From: an uncultured Treponema sp.
GTDB taxonomy: Bacteria; Spirochaetota; Spirochaetia; Treponematales; Treponemataceae
DNA: 10,717 nt
Assembly (NCBI GenBank): GCA_934699065.1
Contig: CAKUWD010000091.1
Span: 1-10,717 of the forward strand
Direction of reading: 5' to 3'
Part shown: piece after piece, positions 1-6,368 of the stretch
Position numbering within the stretch: position 1 is the first letter of the stretch
Layout of the letters: each line of letters starts with the position of its first letter
Notes under the pieces: generated by a model
The model's database searches: none
What the model was told of the DNA's origin: nothing
The model's input: only the letters and a program-made list of their open reading frames with translations
Translations under genes and position numbers: made by a program

Positions 1-168
1 AACAATGCTATTGTACTTAAAGGCCATCTGTAACCCTAATACCAGGGTAATTACACCACAGGCAGTCTGAATCATATCAGAAAGCTCTTCTGTAAACTTT
101 TTGGCAAACAAAAGACCGATTATAGAACCAAGAATTACCGCGCCGCAATTTACAAATACTGCTAACAT
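1..168 (-). CDS. DUF554 family membrane protein, N-terminal part (runs off window)
   Basis: The 56 visible codons start at an ATG with a good ribosome binding site (TTGAGGT, about 6 nt upstream) and remain open to the window edge. The N-terminus MLAVFVNCGAVILGSIIG followed by a short charged stretch and a second hydrophobic segment (ACGVITLVLGLQMAF) matches the start of DUF554 proteins (YdfK/YqgA type), which are predicted multi-pass inner-membrane proteins of unknown function. The beginning is a membrane helix with the small-residue G-x-x-x-G-like pattern typical of that family. It lies downstream of the tRNA-Leu terminator, so it is probably transcribed separately or by read-through. I see no clear promoter in the 40 bases between. 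The family call rests on resemblance of a short N-terminal piece, so it is moderate. Confidence 0.7.
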   Translation of the reverse strand, partial: MLAVFVNCGAVILGSIIGLLFAKKFTEELSDMIQTACGVITLVLGLQMAFKYNSIV

Positions 169-207
169 TTTTTACCTCAACTCCCCGAAATCTCAAAATA
201 TCCGGGC

Positions 208-237
208 AAAAAAAAAGAGCTTCCAATCTGGAAGCCC
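208..237 (-). terminator. Intrinsic terminator of tRNA-Leu
   Basis: Read on the minus strand, an 8-bp stem (GGGCTTCC / GGAAGCTC, one G-T pair) with a 5-nt loop is followed directly by nine T residues. It begins 4 nt after the tRNA 3' end, a standard Rho-independent terminator for a single-tRNA transcript. Confidence 0.92.
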
Positions 238-240
238 TTA

Positions 241-322
<82 letters not shown>

Positions 323-336
323 GGAATGTGATATTT

Positions 337-365
337 AATATATCGAAATCATCATTTTGTGTCAA
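337..365 (-). promoter_or_regulatory. Sigma-70-type promoter for tRNA-Leu
   Basis: On the minus strand a perfect -35 TTGACA (365-360) is followed after exactly 17 nt by TATATT (342-337), 5 of 6 matches to the -10 consensus. The predicted start site is near 330, about 8 nt before the mature tRNA 5' end, which fits a short RNase P leader. Confidence 0.88.
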
Positions 366-402
366 CATCTAAAACGATGATTTTTCGATTTTTTTACAAA
401 AC

Positions 403-888
403 TCAGTTAATGAGTGCATATCCCTCTTTACCATAAAATGTTTTATTTACCCAACGAGCATATGCATCCCAGGCTTTATCATCTGAATGAATCTTCACAA
501 TATGTAAATCTTTTACTGTGACAATAAGAGCTGTTCTGTATTCACGTGTGTGCCACTGAAATGTGAATACGTCTAATGCCTTTAACAAGTCCTGTGAATA
601 ATTTCCATCACAAAAGTCAATGTCATAACTTTCCGAGAAATCTGCATCCCGCAACAAAATCGAACATGAGTCTGATCCAGGTGATCTATAAACCATTGCA
701 TAGTACTCTCCATCATGAGGCTCCTCCCCCCATATAGCGGAAGTTACATCAACATTGCAGGTAACAATTGTTCTTCCAGGATTACATAATACACCGTGTC
801 CATCACGCTTAGTTGGAGACGCTGCATATACAGCTGTAGTAATGAACGTAATAAACAAGATACAGATAATTTTTTGTAAGTTTTTCAT
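403..888 (-). CDS. Small exported hypothetical protein with four cysteines
   Basis: This is a 161-aa protein I do not recognise. Residues 1-22 form a signal peptide (MKNLQ then a long hydrophobic core ending AVYA, with cleavage likely before ASP), so the mature protein is probably periplasmic or secreted. The mature part has four cysteines (residues 35, 44, 75 and 93), enough for two disulfides, and is rich in aromatic and acidic residues. There is no lipobox and no later membrane segment. The ATG follows an AGGAGG site at 10-nt spacing. That site overlaps the stop codon of the preceding gene (TAGGAGG), so the two genes are almost certainly co-transcribed and perhaps translationally coupled. 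It is the last gene of a three-gene secreted-protein operon. No terminator hairpin is obvious after it. Confidence 0.8.
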   Translation of the reverse strand: MKNLQKIICILFITFITTAVYAASPTKRDGHGVLCNPGRTIVTCNVDVTSAIWGEEPHDGEYYAMVYRSPGSDSCSILLRDADFSESYDIDFCDGNYSQDLLKALDVFTFQWHTREYRTALIVTVKDLHIVKIHSDDKAWDAYARWVNKTFYGKEGYALIN

Positions 889-902
889 GATTATTAATCC
901 TC

Positions 903-1922
903 CTATTTTCCTTCAAGTATAGGATCTTTGCTTTTTTTATTAATATATATTGAAGTTGGATTATACTCCTTAATATAAAGATTACCCCACTCATCTTTTA
1001 AATAATCAGCATTTCTTACTGTCGTTTCTCCATATCGAAGAGTAGCTTTTGTAATTGCGATTTTTATATTTCCAGCATCTATGATTTTCATGACTTCCGG
1101 AGAAATGCCACTGAATGTATAAATATCATGATAACCGTAGCCATCGTTCCAGCTGTCATCAAAACGTTCATAGCCTGTGCTTTTTGCAAGAACTTTTCCA
1201 TTTTCATCAACAAGGGCAAGCTGGAATTCATAGAGAATTTTGCCATTATATCTATCATCCCAAATAATTCCCATGCTAAAAGAGGCTGGTGCAATTCTAT
1301 CAGACAAATTCCATTCGGTACTTGCACGCCAGTCATAAGGAGCCCGAAACAAAGCCACACCATCCCTAAAATAATTTTCGTCTTTTGCTACCTCATTTTG
1401 ATAAACAGAAACATGAGGCCAATAGTATGAAACACCATCCCAGTCATCACGACGAACTTTATCCAAGCCCCCTATTAATTTTGAAACAACATAAGTGGCC
1501 TTAGACGAATATCCATACCAGGTCTTTACAGAATAACTTATAGTACGGTTTGCACGGTCAATATTTCCTTTTTCAAGAGCCTCGAACTGAATTCCAATAG
1601 GCGGATTTTCTGTCCAGTAGCGTTCAAAATCCTTTAGTAAAACAACCCAGTCATCATATAAAGAAAACTCATCATATTCACCAAAACCTGGTTTTCCGTC
1701 ATTAATAGTATTTCCAAGCTGAATATAGTGCTGCATATCTTCGCTGTCTTTTTGAGAAGGATCTGCATTAAGCGCATCATAATAATATGCCAGGGCAGAC
1801 GCATAAAGCTTTTTAGCCTCATAATCCTTTGCCTTTTTTACAAGAGCCGTATATTCAGCATTCTGGGCAAACAATAAAGAGGCAGCAGTAAAAGTAAGAA
1901 TCAAAGTAATAATTTTTTTCAT
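903..1922 (-). CDS. Exported hypothetical protein with TPR-like N-terminus
   Basis: This is a 339-aa protein read from the ATG at 1922. An in-frame ATG four codons earlier (1934) exists but has no ribosome binding site, whereas GGAGA lies 6 nt before the chosen start, which also begins a textbook signal peptide (MKKIITLILTF... ending LLFA before QNA). Residues about 20-70 are helical and look like one or two tetratricopeptide-type repeats (AKDYEAKKLYASALAYYYDALNADP pattern, split here as one helix pair). The remaining 260 residues are rich in W, Y and D, suggesting a beta-rich domain I cannot name. The gap to the upstream metalloprotease gene is only 18 nt, and the next gene's ribosome binding site overlaps this stop codon, so this is the middle of an operon. 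It probably acts in the periplasm or outer envelope. Its function is unknown. Confidence 0.8.
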   Translation of the reverse strand: MKKIITLILTFTAASLLFAQNAEYTALVKKAKDYEAKKLYASALAYYYDALNADPSQKDSEDMQHYIQLGNTINDGKPGFGEYDEFSLYDDWVVLLKDFERYWTENPPIGIQFEALEKGNIDRANRTISYSVKTWYGYSSKATYVVSKLIGGLDKVRRDDWDGVSYYWPHVSVYQNEVAKDENYFRDGVALFRAPYDWRASTEWNLSDRIAPASFSMGIIWDDRYNGKILYEFQLALVDENGKVLAKSTGYERFDDSWNDGYGYHDIYTFSGISPEVMKIIDAGNIKIAITKATLRYGETTVRNADYLKDEWGNLYIKEYNPTSIYINKKSKDPILEGK

Positions 1923-1940
1923 AGTTTTCTCCATCGGATT

Positions 1941-2396
1941 TTAGAATTCCCAGCCCAGTGGAATCCATAAAGTGCATCCCGCATCATGTAATTTTTTCAT
2001 AATTGCATGAAACATCTCATGATCATGTCCATCGCAAGTATATCCATTATATCTTACATCAGAATCATTCTGATCTACATACACATGGCAGCATTCGTGG
2101 GCAATAACCGACATAATAACACTTTCTTCTTTTTCCATTAGCTTTGGATTCACAGCTATAACTTCTCTGTCGGGAAAGGCGGTATAAGGAGACCAGTGAT
2201 AGGTAATTGCAAAACTTTCATCCGTCACTTCATTATTGAAGTTTATGAAATCAACTTTAAGTTCAGAATTAAAATACTGTTTATTTATACTGTCAAACCT
2301 TTTTCGCAAACCAGGATCATCACAATAACAATCCCAGGGATTTGCGAATAAGGTTGAGGTCAATAAGAAGAAAAGTATTATAATAAGCCTTTTCAT
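1941..2396 (-). CDS. Exported SprT-like zinc metalloprotease
   Basis: This is a 151-aa protein. Residues 1-18 form a signal peptide (MKRLIIILFFLLTSTLFA). The mature part carries INKQYFNSELKV (37-48), resembling the opening of SprT/SprT-like domains, the zincin motif H100-E101-C-C-H104, and a downstream GHDHEMFHAIMKKL segment (123-136) in which H124 or H126 is a plausible third zinc ligand, as in SprT proteins where a conserved histidine precedes a phenylalanine and a helix. By family knowledge E101 would be the catalytic base. Most SprT-like proteins are cytosolic, so an exported one is unusual. Two cysteines inside the HExxH core and C23/C25/C121/C140 may form disulfides. No clear Shine-Dalgarno site precedes the ATG. 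There is no upstream in-frame start before a stop, so the start is kept. It is the first gene of the operon with the next two exported proteins. Confidence 0.78.
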   Translation of the reverse strand: MKRLIIILFFLLTSTLFANPWDCYCDDPGLRKRFDSINKQYFNSELKVDFINFNNEVTDESFAITYHWSPYTAFPDREVIAVNPKLMEKEESVIMSVIAHECCHVYVDQNDSDVRYNGYTCDGHDHEMFHAIMKKLHDAGCTLWIPLGWEF

Positions 2397-2412
2397 AACA
2401 ATATTCTGTGAT

Positions 2413-2461
2413 TTAGTTGCAAACCAGCAAACCTACTCCTTAAATATGGAGGTACAACTAA
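2413..2461. repeat. 7-bp inverted repeat upstream of the metalloprotease gene
   Basis: TTAGTTG (2413-2419) and CAACTAA (2455-2461) are exact inverted copies 35 nt apart, in the 68-nt gap before the metalloprotease operon. Inside lies a weaker CTCC/GGAG pairing around ATATTTAA. It could be an operator or leader stem. A 7-bp match could also arise by chance. Confidence 0.3.
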
Positions 2462-2464
2462 TTT

Positions 2465-3589
2465 CTAAAAAACATTTTCTCGTAAATATAGGGAATCATA
2501 CTTTACACATGCAGTTCCAAAATGCCATCCCCTGCCTATGAAAATAGAAAGAATCATTGTAAAGAAATACAAAACAGATCTAACAGAGTTCCTTTTTGCA
2601 CCATATTTTACTAACAGATTTGACATATCTGTAAAATTGTATGACTGTGAAATTTTTAATGCTGTATGGCAATTCTGATTTGTAGCATTAGGGTCTGCTC
2701 CAGAATCAAGCAAAAGCTGAGCAGTCTCTAATGAATTGTTAACTACAGCAAGCATAAGCGGTGTATAACCGTTATAACCAGTATTACTAGCCATTCCTTT
2801 TACTTTTGCTCTATGCTGTATTAAAGCTTTGGCAGCATCAACACTATCAAAGATTGCAGCTATACCAAGCAGAGGGATAAAGTCTGATGTAAGACGTTTA
2901 TTTGGTTTGAAGCCTGAATTTAAGATCGCTTCTACAGTATTTACATCATTATTCTTGATTGCCTCAAACATTGCATCTTTTAATTCTTTTTTATTTGTAG
3001 GAATTGCAACGTTAGTGTTATTAATTACTTTATTTGCCTCTTTAATTTCTTTATTTGTTTTCTGGTTTGCATTTTCACTTGAATTGCTGTTTGATATAAC
3101 AACCTCAATATTTTGATTTGCACCACACTTTGGACAGAATTTTACATTCGTCTGAATTTCGGAACCACAGCTTATACATTTTGGAGATGTAATAGCATTT
3201 TTTTCATCTTCAAGCTTCATGCCACATCCAGGACAAAACTTGTCATCAGGAGAAACTTCTGCACCACAAGAAGAACAAAGCTTCTTGATATCATTTTCTG
3301 TATTATCACTTTCAAGTTGTTCAGAACTGTCTGTTTGTATCGTAGTAGAATCATACACTTCTTCTATTATAGGTTCGGAAGTCTGAACACTCTCTTTTTC
3401 TTCTACGACATCTATCTGACTAGCGCCACATTCAGAACAGAATTTCGCTTTTTTAGGAAGTTCTGCACCACACTTTATACATTTTGTGATTTCAGATTCT
3501 TTTCTCTGCTCTACAAGATTTGCTCCACATTCAAGACAAAATTTGGCATTATCAGTATTTTCACTTCCGCATTTCTTACAAATTGTCAT
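2465..3589 (-). CDS. Four zinc ribbons fused to ankyrin repeats, C-terminal TM segment
   Basis: This is a 374-aa protein. It has four CxxC...CxxC zinc ribbons: C4/C7/C18/C21, C37/C40/C51/C54, C105/C108/C119/C122 and C138/C141/C152/C155, each with the KFCxxCG signature of the zinc-ribbon family found at N-termini of bacterial membrane proteins. An acidic S/T/E-rich linker separates ribbons 2 and 3 (56-103), and an N/K-rich linker follows ribbon 4 (158-200). Residues 203-334 are about four ankyrin-type repeats. The clearest is NGYTPLMLAVVNNSLETA with LLLDSGADPNA after it (273-302), and the last is HTALKIS...LLVKYGAK. Residues 336-352 are hydrophobic and may form a membrane helix before a short tail. 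The role is probably protein-protein binding at the membrane, but no partner can be named. The ATG has only a weak GGGA site. It lies 27 nt downstream of another zinc-ribbon gene and is probably in the same operon. Confidence 0.85.
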   Translation of the reverse strand: MTICKKCGSENTDNAKFCLECGANLVEQRKESEITKCIKCGAELPKKAKFCSECGASQIDVVEEKESVQTSEPIIEEVYDSTTIQTDSSEQLESDNTENDIKKLCSSCGAEVSPDDKFCPGCGMKLEDEKNAITSPKCISCGSEIQTNVKFCPKCGANQNIEVVISNSNSSENANQKTNKEIKEANKVINNTNVAIPTNKKELKDAMFEAIKNNDVNTVEAILNSGFKPNKRLTSDFIPLLGIAAIFDSVDAAKALIQHRAKVKGMASNTGYNGYTPLMLAVVNNSLETAQLLLDSGADPNATNQNCHTALKISQSYNFTDMSNLLVKYGAKRNSVRSVLYFFTMILSIFIGRGWHFGTACVKYDSLYLRENVF

Positions 3590-3616
3590 TTTGATGTTCC
3601 CATTAGAATAAAAGCT

Positions 3617-4480
3617 TTATAAATTAAATACGATTAATAGTGTTAAACTCGTATTTACTATACAGGCAATTATCCAACTGCCATTCTTAAATCCACCATT
3701 TTCCGACATATAAGTAATTTGAGCCAATATGTTGCCCGGCTGAATACTTTTCGCTAATGCAGTTTTTTCCTTAAACCTTCTATAGTGAAGATAATCTGTA
3801 AAGCTTCCACAAATTATAGCTAGTACCAGCAGGCTAAGACACATAATAATGGAAATTACATCGTTATCAATAATTAACATAAATAAAGAAATAATTTCCG
3901 AAACAATCAAAATAATTATACCTGCAAGATAATTACGTCTGGCAATCAGATTATAAGCATTAACCAGAAATCCTGCCCAGCTCCACGAAATTTTTGATCC
4001 TGTGGCAGAAAACTTTGTAAAGGCTTTTTTGTAATGCTCATAATGATGAATTGTTGAATACGGGTCTGTTGTTCCAGTAATATATGCCCGCATCAAAAGT
4101 TCATCTTCATCTGATAAAGAAGCATTTGAAGTTTCATTTGTATTGTTTTGAACAATTTTCGCCTTAGACGGCTGTGTCTGCCGTTTATCTTCCGGCTGAT
4201 CCACTTTTGTATCAGATTCATAACTGATTCCTGTATTTTGATTTGTGCCGCATTCTGGACAGAATACAGAATCAGTTGCAAGTTCAGCGCCACAGTTTAT
4301 ACAGAACTTCTTTTCAAGCTGTTCTTTCTTTACATTCTCTGCCTTAGTAGCATCTTCGACTTTTTTAGGTTCCTCAGTTTCTTTCAACTCTTCAATATTT
4401 GTTCCGCATTCAGGACAGAATTTTGAATTTTCTTCGATTTCTGCTTTGCAAGCAGGACAGATTGTTTTTACATTTGACAT
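3617..4480 (-). CDS. Two zinc ribbons fused to a DUF2628-like membrane domain
   Basis: This is a 287-aa protein. Zinc ribbons lie at C8/C11/C22/C25 and C60/C63/C74/C77, joined by a K/E-rich charged linker, followed by a polar linker (78-125). Around residues 150-184 the pattern YKKAFTKF...SWSWAGFLVNAYNLIARR resembles the start of DUF2628 proteins, in which a tryptophan-rich amphipathic stretch precedes membrane helices. Hydrophobic segments follow at about 185-204, 208-226 and 268-287. The ribbons are expected on the cytoplasmic side. The start has an AGAGGA ribosome binding site at 9-nt spacing. It lies immediately upstream of the ankyrin/zinc-ribbon gene. The DUF2628 assignment is by motif memory and moderate. 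The zinc-ribbon plus membrane architecture is clear. Function unknown. Confidence 0.82.
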   Translation of the reverse strand: MSNVKTICPACKAEIEENSKFCPECGTNIEELKETEEPKKVEDATKAENVKKEQLEKKFCINCGAELATDSVFCPECGTNQNTGISYESDTKVDQPEDKRQTQPSKAKIVQNNTNETSNASLSDEDELLMRAYITGTTDPYSTIHHYEHYKKAFTKFSATGSKISWSWAGFLVNAYNLIARRNYLAGIIILIVSEIISLFMLIIDNDVISIIMCLSLLVLAIICGSFTDYLHYRRFKEKTALAKSIQPGNILAQITYMSENGGFKNGSWIIACIVNTSLTLLIVFNL

Positions 4481-4507
4481 TTCAGATTTCCTCTCAAAAA
4501 TAGTATT

Positions 4508-4527
4508 TTAGAATTCCTTAATTCTAA
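4508..4527. repeat. Perfect 8-bp inverted repeat between zinc-ribbon genes
   Basis: TTAGAATT (4508-4515) and AATTCTAA (4520-4527) form a perfect stem with a 4-nt loop, followed on the minus strand by AATAC rather than a T-run. It sits in the 82-nt gap before the DUF2628-like gene. It is too AT-rich to be a strong terminator and may be an operator or weak processing stem. I see no convincing promoter in this gap. Confidence 0.4.
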
Positions 4528-4562
4528 TCTGCAGCAGGCTACGAGGAGCCAAAATTAAGTTC

Positions 4563-4760
4563 TTACCATTCATTTAAACCAATCCCATTGTTAAGATAAT
4601 TTTCATTTATTGAACTTTCCCCTTTACCTAAAACCTTGACATCTTTACCATTTTTACTATCATTACCATTTGATACAGTTACAGTATCACCGATTTCTAT
4701 TTTCCCCGTATCGTCATTAATAACATCATCAATAGTTTCATTAGAAAGTATAGTTTTCAT
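4563..4760 (-). CDS. Small 65-aa hypothetical protein
   Basis: The 65-aa frame from the ATG at 4760 ends 82 nt before the next zinc-ribbon gene. A longer reading from 4829 would overlap the upstream gene by 47 nt without a ribosome binding site, so the shorter start is preferred. A weak GGAT lies about 10 nt before it. The protein begins MKTILSNETIDDVI, then a glycine- and valine-rich stretch (IEIGDTVTVSNGNDS, then KDVKVLGKGE) that suggests short beta strands and is loosely reminiscent of small KOW/SH3-like barrels. It has no cysteines, no signal peptide and no membrane segment, unlike its neighbours. The gap after the upstream gene is 22 nt, so co-transcription is likely. I do not recognise a family, and expression is not certain. 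Confidence 0.55.
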   Translation of the reverse strand: MKTILSNETIDDVINDDTGKIEIGDTVTVSNGNDSKNGKDVKVLGKGESSINENYLNNGIGLNEW

Positions 4761-4782
4761 AATTTTACATCCATAACTACAT

Positions 4783-5433
4783 TTATTTCTTGCTAGTTGG
4801 AATACGGATATTGCTGAGAAGCCATCCAAAAATCATTCCTAAAAACCCAAGTCTTACCCTTGCATTCCAAAAAGAAGCATAAAATACAAAAATTGCAATT
4901 ACAAGAAATAAAACACCTAAATCTTTTATTATTGCTATTATCTTATCAAATGATTTTTTATTACAAAAACTAATAACAGAAAGAACAACTGTTATAACAG
5001 CACAAATCTCAGACAATGTAATTATAAGAAAAAAAACAGGATTCAAATCAATAAGCCCATTCCAATAGTACCAATGCCATTTTTCACCATATTGATTAAG
5101 TACAAAAGGGCTCGTAAAATATACAATAATAACCAATATTAAAAATATGTTCGGTAATAAACTAAGAACTCTTTCTTTAGTTGAGACACTTCCTGTTTCA
5201 ACTGATTTTTGCTTTTGGTGAATTGGCTCTTTTGTTTGTACTACAGTCTGATTCGCAGCCGGCTGTGACTTTTCAAGCTGATTTGCGCCACACTTAGGGC
5301 AGAATTTTACATTTGGCTGAAGTTCAGCTCCACAAGATGAGCAGAAATGTTTTGGTTCAATTTTTGATCCGCATTTCGGGCAGAACTTTGCGTTTTCTGC
5401 AAGTTCAGCTCCACAAGTTTTACAAGTTGCCAT
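4783..5433 (-). CDS. Two zinc ribbons fused to a four-helix membrane domain
   Basis: This is a 216-aa protein. Two back-to-back zinc ribbons (C4/C7/C18/C21 and C31/C34/C45/C48) share the GAEL..N.KFCPKCG motif. A Q/T/K-rich linker (49-85) follows, then hydrophobic segments at about 88-110, 130-155, 163-186 and 192-207. The predicted topology keeps the ribbons in the cytoplasm. The start has GAGGA at 8-nt spacing. It is the second gene after the DUF805 gene, separated from it by a 92-nt gap that contains a strong inverted repeat. The membrane half matches no domain I can name. The N-terminal module is shared with the next two large genes, pointing to repeated reuse of one zinc-ribbon cassette. 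Confidence 0.83.
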   Translation of the reverse strand: MATCKTCGAELAENAKFCPKCGSKIEPKHFCSSCGAELQPNVKFCPKCGANQLEKSQPAANQTVVQTKEPIHQKQKSVETGSVSTKERVLSLLPNIFLILVIIVYFTSPFVLNQYGEKWHWYYWNGLIDLNPVFFLIITLSEICAVITVVLSVISFCNKKSFDKIIAIIKDLGVLFLVIAIFVFYASFWNARVRLGFLGMIFGWLLSNIRIPTSKK

Positions 5434-5466
5434 AATTATTCCTCACAAGATTTATTTTGATTTTAT

Positions 5467-5512
5467 AAATATTCAGTGCTGATTTTTTTTGAAACGCTCG
5501 CACTGAATATTT
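5467..5512. terminator. 13-bp-arm hairpin after the DUF805 gene, possible terminator
   Basis: AAATATTCAGTGC (5467-5479) and its exact reverse complement (5500-5512) enclose a 20-nt loop, starting 13 nt after the DUF805 stop on the minus strand. A-rich and T-rich sequence flanks it on both sides, but the minus-strand tail (TATAAAATC) is a poor U-tract, so termination may be partial or served by the opposite strand. It separates DUF805 from the zinc-ribbon gene downstream and could set their expression ratio. Confidence 0.6.
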
Positions 5513-5525
5513 TTTTGTTTATTTA

Positions 5526-6074
5526 TTACTGTTCGATTTTTGGCTCGCCATATTTATTTGCAGGAGAAGATGGCTTGAGGGCGAAAATCATAAAAATGAT
5601 TGCTATTACAACATAAATAAAAAGAGACACTCCCATCACTATAGAAAATGTATCAGACAGAGGATTCGCTGCATCAGCAAGAATATCTGATGGAGGATTA
5701 AATGTTAAAACTGAAAAAACAAGTGATATAACTGATATAATCAGGATTACATATTTTACAATAACAAAAATCCCTGATTTTCCAATATCATGCATTCTTC
5801 GAAAACTTATTGCAAAAGCAAAAATATAAGCAGCAAATGGTAAAACAAAAAGTAACATAAATGCTTTTGGAGCAGCACTATCATGATAAACTGTTAATAA
5901 TATCATCCAAGCTATCATGAATACACCACAAATAATTGCGTTGAAAAGAAATGACCACCAAAACTCACATCTTGTTGCACGCCCATTAAAATTGAAAAGG
6001 TTTGAGAAGTATGATTTTATTGCTTCGCCAAAACCTATTTTCTTAATCTGTAATTTTTCATTTGTACCAGCCAT
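5526..6074 (-). CDS. DUF805 family membrane protein
   Basis: This is a 182-aa protein with the DUF805 hallmarks: F..Y.....NFNGRATRCEFWW (around 22-40), where the G-R-A-x-R-x-E-F-W signature is diagnostic, four membrane segments (about 41-62, 72-91, 102-123 and 143-166), the cytoplasmic loop motif RRMHDIGKSG (92-101), and the C-terminal NKYGEP (173-178). DUF805 proteins are small inner-membrane proteins of unknown function. In other bacteria the domain is sometimes joined to or encoded near a zinc ribbon, which agrees with the three zinc-ribbon membrane genes that follow. The start has a near-perfect AAGGAGGAA site at about 7-nt spacing. A large hairpin lies only about 20 nt upstream of that site, leaving no room for a promoter between them, so its message probably starts further upstream and contains the hairpin and an octamer array. 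Confidence 0.92.
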   Translation of the reverse strand: MAGTNEKLQIKKIGFGEAIKSYFSNLFNFNGRATRCEFWWSFLFNAIICGVFMIAWMILLTVYHDSAAPKAFMLLFVLPFAAYIFAFAISFRRMHDIGKSGIFVIVKYVILIISVISLVFSVLTFNPPSDILADAANPLSDTFSIVMGVSLFIYVVIAIIFMIFALKPSSPANKYGEPKIEQ

Positions 6075-6107
6075 TTTTATTCCTCCTTACGGCTCGTTTT
6101 TTAGTTA

Positions 6108-6159
6108 AAAACAAAAGGACAGTCCGCCGCTTTATGCGACAGAACTGTCCTTTTGTTTT
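6108..6159. terminator. 16-bp-arm hairpin, bidirectional terminator-like, in the DUF805 leader
   Basis: AAACAAAAGGACAGT-type arms (6108-6123 and 6144-6159, 16 bp perfect) enclose 20 nt that contain a further 5-bp stem (GTCGC / GCGGC, one G-T pair) with loop ATAAA on the minus strand. Each arm ends in a T-rich tail, so it could terminate in either direction. On the minus strand it would end transcripts from the toxin gene, yet it also sits between the only visible promoters and the DUF805 ribosome binding site, so it may act as an attenuator. Confidence 0.75.
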
Positions 6160-6204
6160 GTATAAATTCTGTTGATTTTTCTGCTAGAACATAGTTCGCC
6201 TATA

Positions 6205-6276
6205 GTTGTCGAGTTGTCGAGTTGTCGAGTTGTCGAGTTGTCGAGTTGTCGAGTTGTCGAGTTGTCGAGTTGTCGA
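6205..6276. repeat. Octamer tandem array, 9 exact copies of GTTGTCGA
   Basis: Nine perfect, uninterrupted copies of the 8-bp unit GTTGTCGA (TCGACAAC on the minus strand) fill 72 bp, with a two-base start of a tenth. It lies in the 337-nt non-coding stretch between the toxin gene and DUF805. The period of 8 would shift a reading frame with each copy gained or lost, but no ORF uses it here. Perfect identity of all copies implies recent slippage expansion, so copy number probably varies between strains. Confidence 0.97.
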
Positions 6277-6316
6277 GTCTGAACTGTGGCAAAACTTTTG
6301 TCAATAACATAAATTT

Positions 6317-6345
6317 ATTTTAATCCTAAAAAACTATTTTTGCAA
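6317..6345 (-). promoter_or_regulatory. Candidate promoter upstream of the octamer array
   Basis: On the minus strand TTGCAA (6345-6340) is spaced 17 nt from TAAAAT (6322-6317), 4 and 5 of 6 consensus matches. Transcripts would pass the octamer array and the long hairpin before reaching DUF805, giving a leader of about 235 nt. Two other partial signals are nearby: a perfect TATAAT (6355-6350) without a good -35, and a perfect TTGACA (6304-6299) whose 17-nt-spaced -10 (CAGACT) is poor and abuts the array. Confidence 0.45.
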
Positions 6346-6368
6346 TGTTATTATAGAGTCTGCAGGTA

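Noticed and set aside
183..207. Possible leader hairpin (CCCGGA / TTCGGG) before the DUF554 gene
   Set aside because: Only six pairs including a G-T around an 11-nt loop, with no T-run or known riboswitch features; not enough to call.
1923..1934. Four-residue N-terminal extension (MEKT) of the TPR-like exported protein
   Set aside because: There is no ribosome binding site before the first ATG, whereas GGAGA precedes the second ATG, which starts a normal signal peptide.
4761..4829. 23-codon N-terminal extension of the 65-aa protein
   Set aside because: It overlaps the upstream zinc-ribbon gene in another frame and has no ribosome binding site.
6205..6276. Octamer array as a second type III antitoxin or a CRISPR-like array
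   Set aside because: Type III antitoxin repeats are several times longer and fold; 8-nt units with no spacers fit neither antitoxin RNA nor CRISPR.
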